From positions 93,992,001-94,056,000 of the forward strand of contig CM034546.1 in assembly GCA_020055645.1 (NCBI GenBank): DNA of 64,000 nt, read 5' to 3'. Position 1 is the first letter of the stretch. Each line of letters starts with the position of its first letter. A program made the position numbers and the translations under genes. This stretch comes from Tomocerus qinae. Taxonomy: Eukaryota; Arthropoda; Collembola; Entomobryomorpha; Tomoceridae. Below are positions 52,101 to 64,000 of this stretch, piece after piece. The notes beneath the pieces are model-generated. The model was not told the DNA's origin and did no database searches. It saw only the letters and a program-made list of their open reading frames with translations.

Positions 52101-55100
52101 AGTATAGACAGGCTTAATGTATTTAAAGGACAGAGAGACACCTACCTAAAATACTGATAGAACTCTGTATTGTTTCAGTAGTGAAGAGAACGGGCTATGT
52201 TATCGTATAAATTATATCATTGCTTGCTTTGCTGATTTTATAATGGATTTTGCTTCCGTATTGTCTTTAAGCTAATTTAATACTGAGCCTGAAATGAAAC
52301 AGTGCAGTGCAATGCAAGTTAACGTGGCACAGTAGAGGGACAATTTATTCTTACTAACGCTAATGTTATGTAGAACAATGAAGCTAGAACGAATCCCTAG
52401 ATAATATACAGAGTAATCCTTACTTATTGTTAGTAAGAATCGTTTAGTTGGAAGGTTCTTATAACTTATATACTACAAGTTCTTGCTAAATGTATAGGAT
52501 AGTCTATAGTAATCTCTTATATAAGTATAAGTGTGTGAGTAGAGCATATCTTTGACTCTATCTACAATCTACACAGGGAGAGAGAATGAGAAATGCGTAA
52601 CACTTTTCAGTTTGAGATATTAAATCTTTTGCAGGTATTACGTGAACGACTAGACTAACAATAAAATACGCTTACACTGCAAAACACGACAAAGTTGAAG
52701 TTACTAATATTACTACTATCTTATCAAAACGAAGGAAAGAACGGCTTGGCTTTGATATTCGTGACTTTGTTGGTTTACTTTCAGTAAAATGTTATTTTCT
52801 TATCTACTCACTTCAGCTCAAGAGCTCATACCATTATTTTAGATACACATACATATGTGTATTTATATCTTCGTTCCTGTCATGATTGTTAACGATACGA
52901 GTCATGTATATGTATGACTGGGACATGATGCGAGCACGTTGAGTTCATAAATCATAGATGAGAGACAATCGTGTAGTGTAACCCAGCTACTGGGTTTATA
53001 ATGTAGTCCGTATATTTACACAGTGAGATGACTAATGTTCTAATTGTTCAGTTTTCTCGGTACCTTTCAGAAAGTTTGTCTACTTGAATCTAGAAAGTTG
53101 AAGTGTTCTTGTCCGCGATTAGATTTTTCTGTCTTGTAGTTCGATTCCTTTGTTATTTATGTGAAATTCTGATATTGCTGGGAATTTTAGTTGTCATTAT
53201 ACATTTTAGTTGACACGGTCAGATTGGACATGGTGTCATTGAAGCGGCATTTTGATTAATACAATCTCTGATCAAATGAGACTGATTTTAACTTCCAATA
53301 TTTAGTATCTCACGTAATGCTATTTGTCATTGGCATAATTATTTAGTGAAATTTATTTGTCATAGCTCGCAGGTTACTGAAATTATGGTTGCATTGACCT
53401 ACAAAAATGTGTAGCAAAAGTATTCTAGTTTCAGTGGTCATAATATTATTTAACAATTAGGTAAGTTCTATTCTTGTTAAAATGTGATCCATGATACAAA
53501 AGTTATTTATACAGAACTATATCTTACGTAGTTAGTTTTCATCAGAGTAGAAAAATTACTGCATTACAGAGATAATTATTAAAAAATCTTTATTATGCTT
53601 GTTCTACTTCAGTTTTAAGATTTTTAACGAATTACAGGTCCATAAATTATGTGTGTAGGTAGTGACTTCACTGACTTCATGTTTACAATTTCCTACGCTT
53701 CTGTTGCAGGCAATCTGAAGTTAATCTATATATAAGTAAATTCTCATTTGTACATATTTTATTATGTTGTGGTTTGATATTTTACATGTAATGAATGAGT
53801 TCAACTTTGCCGGCTTATTGAATGCGTTATTACAATCACCACCTATTTCACACTGCTGTCTGCAGGAGATAACATAACGTGAACTAATAAGACCAAATAT
53901 TATAACTTACGAGATTGATTTCTGGATAAGATGGTTAAGATTAGAAATGAGGATAGCCAGAAAAGAAAAGGCAGAAATAGAAATCATTTCTATAAACACA
54001 ATGCACATGTAGGTAAGTCAACTTAGCTAATATTGTTAAGTTTTTCTATATAAAGGCAAGTCACTCCTGCAATTACATACTTACATGGATGGGAATAACT
54101 ATTCTCTACTGTAAGTGGCTGCAGATTGAGAGAATGCATTTTCTGCATTGGTGTACATATATCAATTATATACTGGTATGTATGATATATCAGTTACGTA
54201 TACTTATAATGCATACCTAAGTATAATATAGTTTACCTACAGTAAATACTTTGAATTTGTTACAGCCATCATTGGATCGTAAATCCATGTGTAAGTATGC
54301 ATAGCTTCATAGTACGTGGGCAGAACTAGCCACTAAGTAAGCTAACAAACTTCACAATTATACGAGTAAAGTATATAGTAGTGCAAGTACATATAGTGAA
54401 CTACATGTTCACTTACTACTATAAATATTCTGTATTGCATTAGATAGAGAAAAATATCGAATGAGGGTATGTCGCAATAGGAATAAATGCCAATGAGATA
54501 AGGTTACAAACTGATGCACTGGTTGAAGGTATAATTTGTTGTAACGTTGTAAGAGTAATGTTGTTGTATTTATTATAGCATTGTAAGTTCACATAATGCT
54601 ACAGAGTTAATGAGATTCTGTAGACTAAATTTGCAGCATAGTACGTAGCTGTACACTACAATCAGATAATATAAAGTGCAACTACTTAGATTTACTCATT
54701 GTCTATGCTTGTTATATTAATCATACGTGTAAATTAAAGTATAAGGATACAGAGATATTATAACATAATGTCGATCTGCATATTAGCTACCTATTTATAG
54801 TTTCTGACAGTTCGAAAGGAAATGTGAGGGATGTTTCTTGCATATCTGTCCTTATTTCTTAATAACACTTGCGATCAAATATGTAAATGAGGTGTGTGTA
54901 GAAGAGGAGAGCAGGAATGAATGTCCTAATACGTAATCAAATGGTTCAGTTAACTCTTCCCTTTACACTCCTTCACTTCATTTCATATGCGAGACAATTT
55001 CGACGGTAAAGGTAATTCATTTCTATGGTTGTAAATCAGTTTGAATTAAGAACGTCTCTAGCTGAGCAGTAAATTACAATAACATCATTGATCAAGGAAC

Positions 55101-58100
55101 ATGAATTAGTAAATGTTCATAAATAATAGTTCAATTGATAGTCTGATCAAGTAGTTATTGTTCTCGCTTCTAGTGGCTATGGACGGCGAGTGTCAAATAT
55201 TATATCAACAGTGATTCATATCATGCTTTAATATGTTGATTGAATACTGTCTCTTTGACTATCCAATTTATCTATCGTATGTTCCTTATTTATTTGGCAC
55301 GATTAATTGATCACTTTGATTACATATCTGGAGCAATACAATCCAAGTGGATAAAAGGATGCCGAAATTGTTTTACACACGGTTAATCGCCAAATGGGTC
55401 TGTATCTGTAGTAGATTTAAAACTAAAATAAGTTTTCTCAATCAAATCACAAAGGACAATTTCAAATTAAATGTGCCTTCAGTCTGTTTTCTGTCAAGAT
55501 TGATCTATTTAGAGTTTGACTTTTCAAATACTAAATCTATAAAAGTGTATTTTGTTTGCATTGAATATTATTTGTTATTAGTGCCCTACCAAATGGAAAG
55601 GTATAAATGCTCTATTGTGATATGTTAGAAATAAGTATACTCTCATGTGTGGGTTAAGGAGAGATGTGCGGTTAAATGCTTTTTCATTACACTTTTTGCA
55701 TACCCAATTGTTAAGATTTGAGCTAGACACGAAAAAAACAAATTCTTCTGAAAATCAGTACATCCGATTGCAAATCGATTTGAATACGGCTAACCTACTA
55801 AACAACTAGGAAATGAGCTTTAAAACTTTAAATTAAGGTACTTTAAAACACAAGATTCATGGGCCATTACTATACCTATTTACCACATTTTCTCATCAGT
55901 GATGTTTTGAAACCACAACAATGAATGCAAGAGATTTCCATAAAATGCATTCACTTCTTTCTTGCGTAAATTGTGTCTCACTGAAACAATTGAATTTATG
56001 CACATTATCCTATGCCTGAATTTGATGCATTTGCATACTTACTTGCCATTCCTTTAGCGTTAGAAATGTGTGATCAATTAACTTTATTGCAGTAGTAATA
56101 CAAATGAATTAGTAACTGTTTTTGAAAATGCGAGTTTTGCTAACATCGTTCAAATATATCATTACTGTGTCACAAAACGAACGAACTATTAAAAATCATC
56201 GGCAAATGAATTTTCTTTTGAGAAAGATTGCTTTTTTGCTGTTTCAAAAGAAATGTCTTATAAAAACTTATATTCTCATCTTTATATTGATACTAAACAT
56301 ATTATTGCTTATTAAACAAACAACTGTTAAACCACAGGTATTAAATAGTACTTCTATAAAGTGAGTCACTCGTACATACAAGGATGATGTCAACAATGAG
56401 GTGGAGTTGTTTTTGAACTATGATGTTCCGTTATGTTATTATTCTACAAAACTGTCTTCCCATATGGACAGTATGTATGAATACGTCAAGCTACTTACCT
56501 AATAAATACATATCTAGCAATGGTAACTAGTAAGGATTCCCTTGCAAATGTGATACTTATCTCTGTGATGGTGGAGAAGAGAGTGTTCTTGTGATTGTGA
56601 ATGAAGAAACAAGAAATCCCTCCACTGCAAAAATAAGAATCTTATGCATTCCCCATATTGATTTCAGTCGTTGTGTACAGTAGGCTAAAGTTATTTGGCT
56701 GGCTTTGTTTAGGTTGTGAATTAAGTGAAGACAGAACGAGTTGACTAGAAACGGAACAAGTTGTTGTAAAAAATGCAGTTGCATTAGAGAACAACAACAT
56801 TGCCCTACAGCAATAAAAAAAGGAAATCCCACCCGTTATTTACATACAGGTGCAATAACACAATTTTCTTACGTCTACGTTCTACAACTACGATGCACTA
56901 TCCAACGTAGTATGGTAGCTAATAGATAGATCATTTACAGATAGAGATGAATGCGTGTGAACAGAAGTTGTGCAAAAATTGTACACAATGTTCTTCATTT
57001 AATTTTGTATACTAAATTGTATTTAAAAACCTATAGAAGAAAATTTTTTATATTTTAATATGATGGTTATTATATTTTTAGTATGGGACACAAGTGGTAG
57101 TTTATACTGAAAGTTAATATTTTCCAATGCAATGCTGTATCAAATAAAACATGATTTTGGTCATTCGTTAGTTAATAATGTACCTGGACAATCAATCAAC
57201 TGAAAGAATTCTACTCGCAAGACCAACTCGCTGAACGGGTTACTCCCAGACCATTTCTACTTCTAAATGACAGGAAATCGATTACTGTAATATTTCAAAG
57301 AAAGCATCGGAAAGAGTTATGGAAAGGAAAATACAGAAGCGTCACTGACTGACGTCCGTTCAAGTTCATTGTGCAATTCTTAGAACTCTGACTCAATGTG
57401 GGTGTGTGTATTAATAAATACTTTTATTTTTCCAATCAACAAAATATATGGATTTGTGTATTTTGTTGAAAATATAGTAGTAAATTATTTTCTTAACACT
57501 CAGCCCACTTGCTGCTAAAACCAATTACCATATCACCAATGCATTGGTGCAATGTATTGCAATGTACAGATAGGAGAGTCTACACGCACTGGTTATGTCC
57601 AGAAAGGTTAGTGTAATGAAAAAAAGAAATAAATTTATTTGGCTTGCGTCACTACACTATTTCTAGCCAAGGACAATATTTACATGGAAGGGCATGATTT
57701 ACGTGAGTTGTGAGACAATGTTTGTTCACGTATAGAGTGATAGTGTGTTTAGAGGGAAGATCAATTGAATTCAGTCTTTTAGTCTTCATTACAATAATTA
57801 ATACGAATTGCTATCTCTTCTGCCAGACGACGACTCTGTGCCAAGCGACATCCTGAGCCAACCGGTTATTTCATTGAATTCTGTAATAGCGAATGCCAAC
57901 TTAAGATAAATCTTATCACATAGTACAGAGGGAAAACATGCATTTTGGCTAATTTGTCTTTTGTGTGGAGTTTTCTAAATAATGAGTTTGTTGGAGGAGT
58001 CTCCACTTACAAAATATACTCAGCATGAACATAGCCAACAAAGTTTATGATTAAATTCATTAAAACTGTCACAAATGCGTAATTACACAGCTGAGTAAAA

Positions 58101-61100
58101 GCACAGAGTATGAAACGGAGCCAAATATCTGGCGTGCATGTAATCGTTTGGGTGGAGAAGGAAAACATACTAGCTAATAGCAGCATTTAACAGATAGATA
58201 GTATAAATATGAGAGTACTTATCATTCTGTAGGTTCCCACACGTGACACAAACGACTCAGTAACATACACATACTAGCTCATATTTTCAGGAAGTTACAA
58301 TTTGGAGCTTGTTCAGTATTCACAGGGAATGCAAAACATAAATTCATAAATTCTTCAATTTGGCTTGATTAGCACTAGGATTGGACTATTAATTAATGAT
58401 ACGCAGACTTTGTGATATGTGACAACTGTAAACCTTGAAAATTGACTTGCAAATTGACCTCCATAAATTAAACATTCAGCATACACGACGAGAATTTTCT
58501 ATTCGAAATTTTTGATAAGGTTTGATTTGGTCTATATTTAAACGCATTTCTCAGTAGTCAACTTAATCCTACAAGCTGCTCGAATTCGATTTTGCAGCCT
58601 TGAAATGAGTTATTAAGTGCAAACGTAGGTATGTATACATTTGGTGAATAGTGGTACCTAAGTCAAATAAGCAGTTTAAAAGGGGTGAAGCAATCGAATT
58701 GTACCAAGAGCCTAGTTTTCACCTTGGATTCAGTCAAAACTTCAATGGGAATAACTCATGAGTAGCAAGATGATTTTTTTTGACAAGGTTTTATCTGTCT
58801 AACCCAAAAATCCGAGACGAAAAGAGTCGTAAATAGCAACCGAGTGGACTTTAGTATGGCAAAATACAAGTTCAATGCAAACTAATGGCAGTAAAACACG
58901 ATCTGTGTATAAGGTGCTTGGTACATGTTTGGAGTGAACACATTTCTTAACAAGGACTTATAAGCCAATGGCGATTTGAGTCAAACAGGTGCATCCAAAC
59001 ATGAAAGGCTTTTAGTAGCGCCACCAACTCTGCCACAGTAGGCTCACCAAACTATTGCTTACCTGTTCACAATTTAGTAAATGATTAATCTTAGTAATAT
59101 CATTCCAATTAAGTGGTTTAGTGAGTTATTATGTTTTGCCTTTTTCTAATTCATTTGTTCACACGTTAAATAGATATGCATTGGTACCGTTCTACAGATC
59201 GGATTGAAGATAAAGTCAGCCAGGAATTCGAATGCATAAGTTATTATCATGATTCAGTAGGTATCTGTGTATAACGTAAGATGCGTTTTTGTCGTACTGA
59301 AAGCAGATTGGATTGACTTGTATTGCAATAGATATAAATGGTAGATGAATTAGGAGAGTTGGATGCATGGAATTCTCATCGCAGTTACATTTTATTGACT
59401 ACCTAGACTTGAGATGAGCATGACATGGAGGTTCAAGTGGACTCAATGAACTCACAACAACATTGCATTACCTGTATAAATCTAGTAAGTAATACTTTAT
59501 CAATTGAGGTTATCATTAGTATTCTTTTGCAGTAGAGTTTATAGACTTCGGCTCAGTCTTGCCTTGGCTAAGTCTTGCTCTTCTTAATGATGCGGTTTAG
59601 TCTACCACAGTATTGGACGTGTGCAGGTGGAATTGAATTTTAAATGTCTCGCAGTTTTGTCAATCGATTGTTTATCGGGTTATGTTCTGTTATAAATGTC
59701 GTAAATAATTCAGTCTAACCAAATAACTTGACTAAACATAATTACACTTTTATGTACCGTACCGCACTGACGATAACTTACAATTACGGCTATTAGGGTA
59801 ATAGCAATGTACACACTACTACTGAATTACAGGGAAGTAACATTTACTCAAGCTTGTGTTTACAGTTATACATTTTTCTTTGCTGTCCAATCTGCTATAT
59901 AAATATTATTAGGTATGTTGTGATCATTGGAGAAATTGATATCGGTAGATAACTTGTTGTTGCAAATTTAGTTTTTCAAGCAGTACGCAACCCGTTATGC
60001 TGGTCATTATTATTAGACATTTAAACACATCTTTCTGATTGGAAAGCTACTGAATTCCTTAGCAAAGTAAATACGAGAGTTAGTTTTGGATGTAGTTTAA
60101 TTTCATTTCTTTATACTTGCGCAGATGTGTATAATATTCATTATTAAAAGCACTTAGGAACTTCATCTTTATTGCAACTGAGTGATTCTTCTACACTAGT
60201 AAACATTGATCTAAATAAAAACTAGAACAATCAGAAATGACTCCATATATATACTTATGTTATTTCACGAGTAAACAATAGCGGTAATATAAAGTGCACT
60301 TTTGGCTAAGCATGCATAGAAAGAAGTTGTGAAGGCAGCATCTTGAAATTATTTTTATTTTACGACTATCTTCATAGCCATAGTATGTAAAATTACACGT
60401 TGCATTGTGGTAGTTAGAGTTGGGTATCTTAACCTCCCTGCAAGTAGTAATATGACTATTGCAGCTCATAATGTACAAAAGTACCTGTATTAACTCGCGA
60501 ATTGATTTCACATGAGTATTAAGTTAACCTTAGTTAACTATGTACTACACTATGTATATCACCGTTTAAAAGCTACTAATCTACAGAGTGGAAGTAAAGA
60601 TGAAATGATGGAGTGCTGTGTATTTAATCTATTTTATTAAATTGAGCAAGCAAACATAAAGATGCTTTACAAATCTTGTATGCAGTAAATCTTAAATAAA
60701 ACTGTTCCCCTTGTTAGGCATTATATTTTGGAGTTTGGCCGGTCGGCTTGGGTAAGTCTTTCCGTCTGTCTGGCTTGGTGGTTGTAGTAAAGTAAGTTGT
60801 ACTAGCAGTCGATCCGGTCTGGCTATGCATTCTGACTAACGAGTCCCAATTTTTGCTGCATTGCCGCTTTTTACTCTTTACCAATGTAATAAATGCAGAA
60901 CACAGTTAGCAAGCCAAAAACTCGTTTCTTTTGCTTTGGATTCAAAATCATAAAGAGTGCATCTTTGTCTTTCGTCTGCACGTCACGGTAGCATGGTCCT
61001 CTGTTGTTTATGACTTTGCATTACATCTATCACTAAAGAAAACACATAAACCTTCCGAAAGAAACTCTGTTTCTCTAATAAATTTTATATATCCTCCTGT

Positions 61101-64000
61101 GTTACATTACCGCATGTTGCATACTACTCTGACGAGTCATCTGTAGATTTTATTTTATGAGTTTTGCTTATTAAATATTTCACTTTGATTAATCTAATCG
61201 AAATTTCCTTTGCTCTCGTTGTGGAGAAGCCAAAATTTAATTGGATACATAAACAAATAAAGACCGATACTTGGTTATTGGTCGACACGACTCTTGCGTG
61301 CATGTGAAAAGGAAATTTTGTTGGCAAGCAGGAATAATATTCTGCATAAAACGATCAGTAATAATCATTATTATGGTAATCAACGGCAATCGCAGATATA
61401 CATACGATTAGGAGGGACATTATATTAACTAAGCCAAAGAATGGAAAACGCTCCTGAGTCACGGCACTTCATGAATACATTTTACGATGTAATTATCATT
61501 TTCTTTACTTATTAGTCTTTCTATGAACTCATTCCTAAATTGCCTGATTGTAAACATGACAAAAAATTAGTCTGAAATTTTACGGAAAAGTGTTTGCCAT
61601 TAGTGCAAGTAACTAGTTTTAAATAGTACCAAGTACCAAATCCACATTACAACATAATCCCATCTATTACTGCCAATAGGCACTTACAATAATTTTGTAT
61701 CTCATGATGATTAATGTGCGGTGTGTTAACCACTGCAGATAGTGTAGTGACACATTGTATTATTTGTGGGTATTACAAAATGTTACATTGTTACTATGAA
61801 TTTTGTGTATTAATGTGTCCGTTTAACCAATGATTGACATTGCTAGGGTCAGTAGGTTAGATTTACCAATTGGATATTGATAGTGCAAGAAACTCAATTA
61901 AAGTAGGGACAGATAATAAATAATTAATTACTGACCAAGTGAGGAAACTTTGACACTAATGTCTACATTTTAATCAGTAAGTTGATAGATTCGTGTAGAT
62001 AGGTACTTGTATTCTGACAGAAGGTGATAGGAAATCTAAAAGAAGTTTGGGGAACGGATAACCAGTAAATGACTACCTGTTTGTCTCTAGTCTCTAGTTG
62101 TAGAAAAATTGAATTATATTATTCTTGGCATGTTTGTTGAAACATGTGTACCTACAACTTGTATAGGAACCTATTTCTCTATTTTGTAAACATCACAATT
62201 GTAAAGTGATCTAATAAGTATGTGGCACTTCTAGTAAGTAAAAGTACCTACCTGTAGGATTAAGTTTATTGGAAACTGAATTCCCAGCTGTTTCATATAC
62301 TGACATATAATTATATTTAGTCAAGGAAATAAGTATAATTTACTTTTTATTATTAGAGAATTCATGGTGAATCTCTTGGAGTATAGCCAACAGGGTCAAG
62401 GTAAAGTTTTTGACCCACATTTTCGTATGGGTTGTGGACTAAACTGATATTATTGTAGTAGACTAGACAACATTTTTGTCCACTGTACCGTGAAGTTGTC
62501 TAAATGACAGATTTTATGAGTAATCTATACGAAATGTAGTGTCTCTCATCCAAATAAATAGGTATAGCAGGCATTAGCTATACGTATCTACTTATTCAAT
62601 GTAGTCATTGGTAGATTTATAGCAAAAGCAACTACGAGCATAAAAAAGATTGTTTATTATCATTCTCTCTACTTGAATGTTCGTTCACCCTAAACTGAAG
62701 GCAATAGTTTTGTGATGCTATATTATAATTATATGTATAGAGATAGTGACACTGGAAGATTCGCATAGAACAGCGACGAAAGGTGTGTCAGAAGTAGTTA
62801 ATTTCTCTACAGACAACATTGTGGATAAGTGAGGCTTTCCTTTTGAAATTGGGTAAAGGTAAAATCAAAGGTGAGTGTAAGGTAAATGTGGTTTCGTATG
62901 ATTTGATCGTTTCTTCCAATGCATACAGCAGTCTCAATTTATTTTCTGGTCTTTAAATTATTATTGACATTTATTACACAGAGGGGAAGCGAACATAACA
63001 TTAATTACATGAGCACACAGTTGTAGAGTGCAGCTGTTGAAAATGAGATAAGATATTATTGGTGTTGGCTAAGAATAAGATGAGAAAGTGATTTGGTTTT
63101 GATTTGGATTGAATTAAGTAAACTCACGAGTACGTAGGTACATTGACAGCAAGAGCCAAAAGAGTAAACAGGGTGTTATTGAATTGACTGTGAGATGACT
63201 TTGAGAATATAAAAGTCTGCAGGCAGCAGTGGCAGTGGACTACCGCTGTAGCTTAACCGTCAGGCTACTTGTATTAGTATGTGTTGTGTGCTCACTGTTC
63301 ACGAAATTAACTCTGGCTGCCAGCAATAAAAATCTGGAGGTTTTTCTCATCTTGTTACCGTAATAACAACAACTAAAAGGATAACCAAGAAAACAGACAA
63401 GCACATCCACATGAGTATTTTGTGTAAATTAATAATGGCAAGGACATGCCGTGCTGTAAGTGAACTTGTTTTCTATGTAAATGTGTAAAGCATGATTTGT
63501 GTGAATGGAAAAATGGAATGTATGCAGTACTTTCGTTTGACTTTGCGTTAAACGATATGTTTACCTACATGAGGTATTAGCGGTAAGGTCCTATTTGATT
63601 GAGGATTGGATTGAATGCCTGCTGAGTATCACACCAACCTACCACTTATTCCATTACATAAAACATTAAGGTAAACATTTAAGGAATGCACTTCCCTCGC
63701 TCCCCTGGAGTACACCCTGTAAATTCCCACTGTAATTACTATTTAAACGAGTCTATTGACACCCTTGTTATTTTCAATGTTTTCATGCAAATTTTAATAT
63801 GACTCAGAGGGGCAAAGTCGCTACCTCAGTTTTTTTTGTCCTCTTTATGCTAATTTAATTGAACAGAGTTCAATAAAGTTTTTGCTCATAGCTTGTTAAA
63901 CTGTTTTCTAGGTCACTTCCTAAGCGAGGATAATGATGATTTATTGGGCTATGGACAAAAACTTAAATTATTCCGTAAAAACTTACATAATAACCATGTT
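40173..64000. other. Host non-coding DNA, probably a long intron
   Basis: 24 kb of AT-rich sequence with only scattered short frames, none protein-like by composition. Three weak points are described in the findings: a membrane-segment frame with a splice donor (56128-56337), a TATAAAAG box (63208) and a GTAAGT donor after a short frame (63456). No transposon ends, tandem arrays or RNA genes were seen. Confidence 0.45.

Noticed and set aside
60260-61327. Frames of 67-83 residues near 60-61 kb
   Set aside because: No recognisable motif and no splice signals at their ends.

Overview
The window looks like a piece of an arthropod (or other invertebrate) nuclear genome. It is AT-rich, has spliced genes with GT-AG introns, and consists mostly of non-coding host DNA. 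The left 34 kb carries three separate transposable elements, side by side and not nested. No bacterial genes, rRNA or CRISPR arrays are visible, and no convincing tRNA. The exact taxon cannot be read from the sequence.

Element 1 (1753-8012) is a DNA transposon of about 6.3 kb bounded by a TTAA target duplication and short imperfect inverted ends that begin GGCT. It encodes a Mutator-like (Kolobok-type) transposase and a YqaJ-type nuclease on the plus strand. Converging on them is a five-exon gene on the minus strand that I assembled from its splice sites; it encodes a DEDDh 3'-5' exonuclease. Tandem repeats sharing a CGTCCCGG core lie on both sides of the transposase/YqaJ pair.

Element 2 (8144-14733, minus strand) is a full-length BEL/Pao LTR retrotransposon. 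It has two 466-bp LTRs that I find identical, a 5-bp GTAGC duplication, a primer-binding site, a polypurine tract and one uninterrupted gag-pol frame of about 1749 residues. It is a recent insertion.

Element 3 (17206-34208) is a 17.0-kb Polinton/Maverick with a perfect 6-bp ATTATA duplication and terminal inverted repeats starting 5'-AG. It encodes protein-primed DNA polymerase B, an A32-type packaging ATPase, a retroviral-type integrase, an adenain-like protease, a major capsid protein, a penton-like minor capsid protein and a pVI-like basic capsid protein, plus several accessory proteins. The ATPase and major capsid genes each carry a frameshift. Its most notable cargo is a 74-residue protein with the diagnostic layout of the GADD34/PPP1R15 eIF2-alpha phosphatase-targeting core, as used by several large DNA viruses against host translational shut-off. 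A second unusual feature is an array of nine alternating small hairpins (24346-24497) with compensatory base changes.

How the Polinton genes fit together: POLB with its exonuclease domain copies the linear genome, INT inserts it, and ATPase, protease, MCP, minor capsid and pVI-like proteins form a virion-making module. The left-most acidic spliced protein, the two related 508/267-residue proteins, the small membrane protein and the GADD34-like protein look like host-interaction or regulatory genes.

The right 30 kb (34215-64000) is host DNA that is almost empty. The one good coding signal is a first coding exon (39991-40172) of a type II membrane protein, followed by what is probably a very long intron.
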